From assembly GCA_000375685.1 (NCBI GenBank), contig AQVQ01000039.1:1-10773 (forward strand): a stretch of 10,773 nucleotides of DNA, written 5' to 3'. The translations under genes were made by a program, and so were the position numbers. This document shows, piece by piece, positions 5,512 to 10,773 of this stretch (position 1 is its first letter; every line of letters begins with the position of its first letter). Source of the stretch: a crenarchaeote SCGC AAA261-N23. Lineage in GTDB: Archaea; Thermoproteota; Thermoprotei; Gearchaeales; Gearchaeaceae. The notes beneath the pieces are model-generated. The model was not told the origin of the DNA. It worked only from the letters and a program-made list of their open reading frames with translations, and did no database searches.

Positions 5512-6348
5512 ATGGATAAAATAAATCTTTGCCTAGCTCAGATATCAACAAGGTTAGGGGATGTTGAATCGAATGCTAAGAAACATATAGAAAGGATAAA
5601 TGAAAGTAATGCTGACATAGTTTGTTTTCCTGAACTTTCATTAACAGGCTATATGATAAAAGACATTGCCTTCGAAATATATGATAGATGCTTAAAGGCT
5701 ATTGAAAACATCAGAAAAAACATAAAAAAGGATCAATTGGCAATAATTGGCTCTGTAATAAAGAATGAACTGAAAACTATAAACAACGGCGCATTTGTTA
5801 TAAAAGGGAATGAAATTTTAGGAAATGTAAAGAAATTTTATTTGCCAACATACGGCCTTTTTGAAGAAATGAGATACTTTACCCCCGCTTTCCCTTTAAA
5901 GGATTTGAAAGTCTTCGAATTTAAAGGAATAAATTTCGGTGTTATTATTTGTGAAGATGCTTGGCATTATGAACCGGTGGAAGCTTTAGTTAGAATGGGA
6001 GCACAGGTTATCTTTTGTTTATCATCTTCACCTATAAGAGGTGTAAATAAAGCTAAAAAAGGAAAGTTGCTTATTGAAGATCAGTGGGAAGCTTTGATAA
6101 AAGCACATTCAATAATAAATGGTATTTATTTTGTTTTCGTTAATAGGGTAGGTCCTGAGGATGAAGAATTCTTCTGGGGAGGATCGATGGTTTCATCCCC
6201 AAGGGGCGAAATAATTGCAAGGTGCAAAAAATATGAGGAAGATGTTATAAATATAACAATCGATGTTTCCGAAGTTGAGAAATCAAGGAGATTTTCTTCC
6301 TTTAAAATTCATCAGAATAGTTTCCATGAAATACTGTCAAAATTATGA
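5512..6348 (+). CDS. Nitrilase-superfamily glutaminase subunit of split NAD+ synthetase
   Basis: A 278-residue carbon-nitrogen hydrolase with a complete Glu-Lys-Cys triad: E41 in CFPELSLTGY, K108 in KKFYLPTYG and C147 in GVIICEDAWH. The segment LPTYGLFEEMRYF (111-123) is close to the LPNYGVFDExRYF of the glutaminase domain of glutamine-dependent NAD+ synthetases, rather than to amidases or nitrilases in general. It should hydrolyse glutamine and pass ammonia to the neighbouring synthetase. Bacterial and eukaryotic enzymes usually carry this domain fused in front of the synthetase; here it is a free protein whose gene overlaps nadE by 4 bases (ATGA), as expected for subunits made together. It begins 5 bases after the dehydrogenase gene. 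An independent amidase role is possible but less likely in this context. Confidence 0.85.
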   Translation: MDKINLCLAQISTRLGDVESNAKKHIERINESNADIVCFPELSLTGYMIKDIAFEIYDRCLKAIENIRKNIKKDQLAIIGSVIKNELKTINNGAFVIKGNEILGNVKKFYLPTYGLFEEMRYFTPAFPLKDLKVFEFKGINFGVIICEDAWHYEPVEALVRMGAQVIFCLSSSPIRGVNKAKKGKLLIEDQWEALIKAHSIINGIYFVFVNRVGPEDEEFFWGGSMVSSPRGEIIARCKKYEEDVINITIDVSEVEKSRRFSSFKIHQNSFHEILSKL

Positions 6349-7205
6349 GTAAACATTTCTTAAAAAGCATTCCTGAAGAACTACGAGTGAACGTTAAAGA
6401 GGTTGTAGATTACATAACATTAAGGCTAAGACACTATATTTTGGATTATGCTAACAGAAATAAATACGTTATTGGATTAAGTGGAGGTGTTGATTCTTCT
6501 GTTACAACATACTTAGCTGTAAAATCTTTAGGTCCTCGAAACGTTCATGTTTTGCTATTGCCGAGTAATTCAACACCTAAGCAAGATATTGAGGATGCCT
6601 ATGAGGTAATAAATTTCTTGAATATTCCGAAAGAAAACGTTGCCTATATAGAAATTGATGAGATTGTTGATGAGTTTTCAAATATGCTCGGTGTTAAAGA
6701 TAGCTTAGGAGTAGGAAACATAAAAGCAAGGGTTAGAATGATAATTCTTCATGGATATGCACATAAAGTAAAAGGTCTTGTTTTAGGCACAGGTGATAAA
6801 TCTGAGATAACCATTGGTTATTTTACAAAATACGGTGATAGCGGTGTTGATGTTTTACCTATAGGAGATCTATACAAGACTCAGGTAAGACAAATAGCAG
6901 CTGAAGTTAGATTGCCAGAAAGAATATACATAAAACCCCCTTCTCCCGCTCTTTGGCAAGGACAGACTGCAGAAGGCGAACTTGGAATAGATTATCTAAC
7001 ATTGGACAGAATTCTTTACAGAAAAATGGAGCTATGGATGAATGATGAGGAAATATCCAAAGAATTAAATATTCCAATAGCAACTGTTGAAAAGATAACT
7101 AATATGATAAAGAATAGTCAGCATAAAAGGCTTCCTCCTGAAATATTTAAAATAGGCTTTCGTTCACATGGTTCAGATTGGAGGTATCCGAGGGAATGGA
7201 AATGA
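6345..7205 (+). CDS. nadE: NAD+ synthetase, ATP-dependent synthetase subunit
   Basis: A 286-residue NadE of the ATP-pyrophosphatase (adenine nucleotide alpha-hydrolase) fold that adenylates nicotinic acid adenine dinucleotide and amidates it to NAD+. Signatures: the PP-loop SGGVDSS (46-52), GNIKARVRM (124-132), GTGDKSEITIGYFTKYGD (148-165), KPPSPALWQGQTAEGELGIDY (197-217) and the C-terminal KRLPP (261-265). The length is that of the stand-alone archaeal/bacterial ammonia-using type. However, the ATGA overlap with the upstream glutaminase gene predicts that ammonia is supplied from glutamine by a partner subunit. Its stop codon overlaps the methyltransferase start in the same ATGA way. Identification is firm; dependence on the glutaminase is inferred from context. 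Confidence 0.93.
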   Translation: MSKHFLKSIPEELRVNVKEVVDYITLRLRHYILDYANRNKYVIGLSGGVDSSVTTYLAVKSLGPRNVHVLLLPSNSTPKQDIEDAYEVINFLNIPKENVAYIEIDEIVDEFSNMLGVKDSLGVGNIKARVRMIILHGYAHKVKGLVLGTGDKSEITIGYFTKYGDSGVDVLPIGDLYKTQVRQIAAEVRLPERIYIKPPSPALWQGQTAEGELGIDYLTLDRILYRKMELWMNDEEISKELNIPIATVEKITNMIKNSQHKRLPPEIFKIGFRSHGSDWRYPREWK

Positions 7206-7975
7206 GCGTTGAAATCTTAAAAATCAAAGAGTATTGGGAAAAGAATGTTCCTATGGCATTCAAAGATTTAAAATTGAATTATGAAGAAAAGAGAAAATTT
7301 AGATATGGTTTGCAAGATTACATGCTTAGGACTTTTCAATTTTGGAGGTATAAAGGAAATAGAGTTTTGGAAATAGGAAGCGGTTCAGGAATAGATTCAG
7401 CTGAATTTGCCAAGTATGGAGCTTATGTTATTTCAATGGATCTTACAAAGACTGCAACCAATGAAACAAAAATGACCTTAATCGAGAGCAATTTCCATTG
7501 CAACAGCGATGTTGTTCAAGCATCTGCACATTATTTGCCTTTTAGAGAAAACTGCATAGATGTTGTTTATAGCTTTGGCGTTCTACATCATATTCCCAAT
7601 GTTAATGATGTTATGAATGAAATTAAGCGCGTTTTGAAGAAGAATGGCAAAGTTATGGCAATGCTATACAACAAAGATTCTTTGCTCTATGCTTATTCGA
7701 TAATTTATCTAAGAGGTATAAAGAACGGTTTGCTAAATAAGCATACAGAGGATGAAATATTATCAATGTTTAGCGAGAGGATATTTGGCTGTCCTTATAC
7801 AAAAGCCTACACTAAGGAAGAGGCAATAAAGTTTTTCGAAGACTATTTCAAGAATGTAAAAGCAAGTGTTCATTATAACGTAATAGATACATTAGAAAAG
7901 AGGAAAGTAAAAATTGTAGTTCCAAAGGATTTAGAACTTGGATGGCATATAATAATAAAGGCTGAGAAAATTTAG
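7202..7975 (+). CDS. Class I SAM-dependent methyltransferase
   Basis: A 257-residue Rossmann-fold methyltransferase (Methyltransf_11/25-like). Motif I is VLEIGSGSG (55-63), followed by acidic D80 at the end of the second strand, the QASAHYLPF segment (107-115) and DVVYSFGVLHHIPN (120-133). A C-terminal region of about 100 residues (TKAYTKEEAIKFFEDYF) probably binds the acceptor. ATG 7202 is chosen because it forms an ATGA overlap with the nadE stop, exactly like the junction at 6345, and GAGGG lies seven bases upstream; TTG 7178 and ATG 7196 are alternatives. The acceptor is unknown. Its place in an operon with a nucleotide-sugar dehydrogenase makes a sugar or glycolipid acceptor a reasonable guess. 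Last gene of the operon. Confidence 0.85.
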   Translation: MSVEILKIKEYWEKNVPMAFKDLKLNYEEKRKFRYGLQDYMLRTFQFWRYKGNRVLEIGSGSGIDSAEFAKYGAYVISMDLTKTATNETKMTLIESNFHCNSDVVQASAHYLPFRENCIDVVYSFGVLHHIPNVNDVMNEIKRVLKKNGKVMAMLYNKDSLLYAYSIIYLRGIKNGLLNKHTEDEILSMFSERIFGCPYTKAYTKEEAIKFFEDYFKNVKASVHYNVIDTLEKRKVKIVVPKDLELGWHIIIKAEKI

Positions 7976-8135
7976 GCGGGTTTGTATATCTGCAATTCAT
8001 AAGATTAAAGAAGCTTGGAAATGCTGGAATTAAAGAACCACATAACAATAGCTATAAAAATAAAAAGTGTTGCAGAAGCCTTAGAAAATTAAACGTATAT
8101 TCGTATATGTGGGATCTTAATAGTACAATAAGAAA

Positions 8136-8144
8136 TTTAAATTA
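8136..8144 (+). promoter_or_regulatory. Putative TATA box for the membrane GT-C protein
   Basis: TTTAAATTA lies within an uninterrupted A/T block and is centred about 23-25 bases upstream of ATG 8163, with no Shine-Dalgarno sequence. This fits an independent, leaderless transcript beginning after the 187-base gap that follows the methyltransferase gene. Confidence 0.4.
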
Positions 8145-8162
8145 TAAAATTTTATTCAGCTT

Positions 8163-10175
8163 ATGTATAACGCTTATGAAATAAGGTATACGGAAATACT
8201 ATATAAAATTAGGGACTACTTGGCCATATTAAGCCTGATTTTATTGCTAGTCCCATTCTTTTATAGAGACATAGGTTCTGTTAATTTTCTAGTTAGAGCC
8301 GATTACTATTTATGGGCTTCATTTATAATCGCAATTACATCGATAATTTTAGAACTTAGAAAGAATCTAAACGCTTATGTATATTCTTCTGTATTTATTT
8401 TATTAATAGGATTGTTACTAATACTTGTAGGTAGATTCATTTCTGTATCTCTAGTGTTAATTGATAACAGAGGTAGTTTTTATATCGGAGGGTTCTTGTT
8501 CAATTATCAGGTTCTTGCGTTATCTTATTCTTTTATGATTAGTGGAACGATACTATCCATTGGAGAAATAATAATGCATAAATTTATAGGAATTTATTCT
8601 TTCAAAAAAGGAATAACTTTAAATGAATTATTTAATAAAGTTTACAACTTTTTAATCAGACATGCTGTAATTTTAGCATTTTTTCTTGGATTTTTAATTA
8701 GATTTATCCCTGAAGTTTATTGGTGGCCTATGTTGATAGGCTATGATACAGTAGATTACGCGGCTCAATTTAGAGATTTGGTTGCTAATCCGGCACTATT
8801 ATCAAATTATATAGTAAATGTTCCTCCGGTGTTATATCTTCTTCTTTACCCGTTTAGTCTAATAATAGATCCTGTAATTTTATTTAAGTTCATTCCTTCA
8901 ATTCTGTATGGATTAATCATAAGTTTGCTTACTTTATATGCAAAGAAGGTTTTAAATATAAGAGATTGGAGATTATTGGCAATTCCATTGATAGGTTCTT
9001 TTTCTATAATTTTACTCAGATTGTCGTGGGATTTGATGAAGCAATTGCTATCTTCTGTATTCATTATCTTAACTTTAATTTCCATAGACGGCAAGATTAA
9101 AGGAAAATATGGATTGTTTTTTGCTCCAATATTAATATTATTAGCGTCTTTCTCTTCAGAATTTGGTGGAACTACAGGTGCCATAATTTCATTCTTTATT
9201 ATGATAAACTGTATTATTGGTTTTATTAAAGAAAGAAGCAAAAAGCACTTGCTCCTTTTCTCCCTGTATCTTATTCTCATGTTGATATCAGGTTATTCTG
9301 TATTATGGTACTTGGGATACAGAAGTTTTGTTTCCTCCAATCCTGTGGCAGGAACAATATCTTCTGTAAGTATGCTTTTTTCTCAGGAAACTAACTACAA
9401 TGATATGTTCAATGTTTACCCTTATATAGTTATAAGTTTTGGTTTCTTGTTGCCTTTTTTCTTTATAGGAATAGAAGATAATTGGCATAAAGCACCGACC
9501 AGCATATTTACATCCATGTCTTTATTCTTTTTATCAATCATACCATGGATAACAACTTTTGATCTTTTTGGTATTTGGGATAGAGTATTTATGGTTTTTG
9601 CACTCATACTCATACCTATTAGTGTATCAAAAATTAAACTTATAAAAGGCTGGTTATTAAGAATTTTATTGATCGGCTTAATCATAACCCCTGGCTTTTA
9701 TGCAACAATGAGTCCTAATTTAAGCAATTATAATTCATTATATGTGTTAAGAGGTCTTCAAGCAGGGTTAGCTCCCTCTCCACCAGGACCAGCTTATAAT
9801 GAGCTAATCAATATTGGGAAAATCGTATCAGGATTGAATTTAACTAACTCACCCTTAATCGTCCCTGATTACACATATAGGTTTATACATCTTGAAGACA
9901 GAAACTTATACAATATCATTATCGTCTATAGTTATCCTACGGAGGCCGATTTAGCATGCTTAGGTTATGGATTAAATAAGACAAGCTTATACGTTGTAGA
10001 TCTTGGATTTCTTCAAACAGAAAATATAACAATTTCGAAAACAATAAATAACGGTTATTGTAATAACATTAACTTAAACGCAATTATAAATGTCAACTTG
10101 AATATTATTACAATTTACAATGGAACTTATTACAAACTTTATTTAGTGAATTTAACATATGCTCAAAATGAATAA
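8163..10175 (+). CDS. Polytopic GT-C-like membrane protein with sequon-rich C-terminal ectodomain
   Basis: A 670-residue integral membrane protein with about a dozen or more hydrophobic segments up to residue 512 (for example 19-33, 48-63, 75-100, 115-136, 166-182, 222-260, 271-286, 296-307, 317-331, 338-355, 363-384, 419-436, 448-462, 474-488, 498-512). After the segment at 166-182 comes RFIPEVYWWPMLIGYDTVDY (180-199) and then RDL. An acidic residue (D195) in the first large outer loop after a transmembrane helix is the layout of GT-C glycosyltransferases that use lipid-linked sugars. Residues 513-670 are hydrophilic with six N-x-S/T sequons (N519, 559, 605, 621, 653, 663), implying an exposed, N-glycosylated domain. 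A glycan-assembly role fits the neighbours but is inferred. Family not named with certainty; an orphan polytopic surface protein is the alternative. Confidence 0.7.
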   Translation: MYNAYEIRYTEILYKIRDYLAILSLILLLVPFFYRDIGSVNFLVRADYYLWASFIIAITSIILELRKNLNAYVYSSVFILLIGLLLILVGRFISVSLVLIDNRGSFYIGGFLFNYQVLALSYSFMISGTILSIGEIIMHKFIGIYSFKKGITLNELFNKVYNFLIRHAVILAFFLGFLIRFIPEVYWWPMLIGYDTVDYAAQFRDLVANPALLSNYIVNVPPVLYLLLYPFSLIIDPVILFKFIPSILYGLIISLLTLYAKKVLNIRDWRLLAIPLIGSFSIILLRLSWDLMKQLLSSVFIILTLISIDGKIKGKYGLFFAPILILLASFSSEFGGTTGAIISFFIMINCIIGFIKERSKKHLLLFSLYLILMLISGYSVLWYLGYRSFVSSNPVAGTISSVSMLFSQETNYNDMFNVYPYIVISFGFLLPFFFIGIEDNWHKAPTSIFTSMSLFFLSIIPWITTFDLFGIWDRVFMVFALILIPISVSKIKLIKGWLLRILLIGLIITPGFYATMSPNLSNYNSLYVLRGLQAGLAPSPPGPAYNELINIGKIVSGLNLTNSPLIVPDYTYRFIHLEDRNLYNIIIVYSYPTEADLACLGYGLNKTSLYVVDLGFLQTENITISKTINNGYCNNINLNAIINVNLNIITIYNGTYYKLYLVNLTYAQNE

Positions 10176-10210
10176 TTGAATTAAAGATTATCGCAACATA
10201 ATTGAATACA

Positions 10211-10252
10211 TCTTTCTCATAATTTTTATTTTGAAGTATTTTGTGTATTTTT
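10211..10252 (+). terminator. Probable T-rich terminator after the membrane protein gene
   Basis: Several T-runs (TTTCT, T5, T4, T4, T5) occur within about 40 bases starting 36 bases after the stop codon at 10175. Clusters of U-tracts are the usual archaeal intrinsic termination signal. Confidence 0.45.
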
Positions 10253-10657
10253 ACTCAAATTTGGGAAACTACAAAGCATTCAATCATCTTCAAAAAGAAT
10301 CGCTTTTTCATTAATAATTTTAGGTCTGAGGAAAGCAGTCTAATAAAATCTATTAAGGCGATGGGTTTATTCAATGAAGTTTGTGATAGTTGAACTGTAA
10401 TGAAAACTCAATCTTAGGAATATGCATGAAAAGATAATTGAGTTTTCAAAAAAGGAGTTTACGAGTAGTTTTCTAAACAAGTTAGGGCAATCGGGATTAA
10501 TCATGATTGGAACAAAGCTGTTGAGATATTTATTAGATTTTTCGAAAAGAATTTGAAAATACGCAAATATCTTGCTAAAATAAAATCTAAAAAATATATA
10601 ATAAATAAGAGAATAACCGATTTTCAATTTAGCCTAAAACTACTTGGAACGTTATAA
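10235..10657 (+). pseudogene. Broken coding scraps, family not recognised
   Basis: Three open stretches suggest decayed coding DNA. One runs from 10235 to TGA 10391-10393 (about 52 codons, including FRSEESSLIKSIKAMGLF). A second begins at ATG 10422 and stops at TGA 10554-10556 (44 codons, HEKIIEFSKKEFTSSF). A third, in another frame, is open from 10469 to TAA 10655-10657 (62 codons, including AVEIFIRFFEKNLKIRKYLA). A frameshift near 10466 would join the second and third. None has a convincing start signal except the ATG at 10422. I do not recognise a family, and chance open frames in AT-rich DNA remain possible. Confidence 0.28.
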
Positions 10658-10696
10658 AAATTCTCATTTTGCCTTATTGTACAAATCATTGGTTAC

Positions 10697-10703
10697 TTTA
10701 AAT
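10697..10703 (+). promoter_or_regulatory. Putative TATA box for the gene entering at 10733
   Basis: TTTAAAT is centred 33 bases upstream of GTG 10733, nearly the same box and spacing as in front of the gene at 567 (TTTAAATAA, 31 bases). A second A/T stretch at 10713-10725 is too near the start to be a TATA box for that codon. Confidence 0.35.
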
Positions 10704-10732
10704 GCTTTTTTAGTAATATAATATATGTAGGA

Positions 10733-10773
10733 GTGGAGAGCAATTTAAGAAAAGAGCTAATAAGACTCTTGAA
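10733..10773 (+). CDS. N-terminus of a gene cut by the window edge, possibly a second coiled-coil nuclease-family protein
   Basis: GTG 10733 starts an open frame to the window end whose residues after the initiator are ESNLRKELIRLL. This matches the start of the protein at 567 (DIDLKSEFLKLLDKD) position by position: Leu, Glu and Leu-Leu are identical and most others are conservative (D/E, D/N, K/R, F/L, L/I, K/R). Only 13 codons are visible, so the family call is tentative; other helical N-termini could look alike. The frame is open upstream, but no ATG, GTG or TTG start was found closer than the TATA box. Confidence 0.4.
   Translation, partial: MESNLRKELIRLL

Noticed and set aside
7178..7201. 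TTG 7178 or ATG 7196 as start of the methyltransferase
   Set aside because: ATG 7202 gives the same ATGA overlap as the preceding operon junction and has GAGGG at good spacing.
8000..8162. A frame open through the gap between the methyltransferase and the membrane protein genes (about 60-70 codons)
   Set aside because: No start signal, Lys/Asn-rich composition with no recognisable motif, and it runs across the A/T promoter block; probably chance.
8846..9685. Several minus-strand open frames within the membrane protein gene
   Set aside because: They lie wholly within a strongly hydrophobic, continuous + strand gene and have no recognisable motifs.
10422..10657. Possible N-terminus of a polysaccharide flippase (hydrophobic LGQSGLIMIGTKLL) or an archaeal DNA glycosylase tail
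   Set aside because: Each resemblance covers only a few residues in one of two competing frames; neither can be supported without a search.
1..10773. tRNA, rRNA or riboswitch genes
   Set aside because: No cloverleaf with a T-loop consensus, no rRNA-like conserved blocks and no GC-rich structured leader were seen on either strand.

Overview
The window is AT-rich and every convincing gene is on the + strand. It looks archaeal, most likely Thermoproteota. Reasons: a coiled-coil PD-(D/E)XK protein of a type I associate with crenarchaea; A/T-rich TATA-like boxes about 25-33 bases upstream of several start codons with little or no leader; a HEPN/MNT pair; and split NAD synthetase genes. The lineage is inferred from gene content only.

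Left part (1 to about 2900) is an accessory, rearranged zone. It opens with a probable 3' scrap of an IS200/IS605-type tnpB and its hairpin right end. An AT-rich stretch follows with a perfect 10-bp inverted repeat and a frameshifted, unidentified coding scrap. Next is a nuclease-fold gene (567-1421) whose middle is an array of 21-base heptad repeats. Its stop codon abuts the orphaned C-terminus of a GNAT acetyltransferase (about 1423-1533). A second IS605-like right-end hairpin lies at about 1607-1636. Then comes an overlapping MntA/HepT toxin-antitoxin pair (1693-2521) with both signature motifs intact.

The central part (2892-7975) is a sugar-nucleotide and cell-surface glycan block: a GT-B glycosyltransferase, a UDP-glucose/GDP-mannose-type dehydrogenase, the glutaminase (nitrilase-fold) half and the ATP-dependent half of NAD+ synthetase as two separate overlapping genes, and a class I SAM methyltransferase. 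From the dehydrogenase to the methyltransferase the gaps are +5, -4 and -4 bases, so these four are almost certainly one operon. A plausible link is that NAD+ synthesis sits beside an NAD+-consuming sugar-nucleotide oxidation step, and the methyltransferase may modify the sugar or lipid product.

The right part (8163-10175) holds a 670-residue polytopic GT-C-like membrane protein. Its C-terminal soluble domain carries six N-glycosylation sequons, while the first 518 residues carry none. After it, about 550 bases (10176-10732) contain only a T-rich probable terminator and open but broken coding scraps. At the right edge a new gene begins (10733 onward); its first residues resemble the start of the coiled-coil nuclease gene at 567, suggesting a second member of that family just outside the window.

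The most useful points for follow-up are the split NAD synthetase in a glycan operon, the type VII-like HepT/MntA pair inside an IS-marked zone, the repeat-expanded nuclease joined to a GNAT remnant, and the probable second nuclease-family gene at the right edge.
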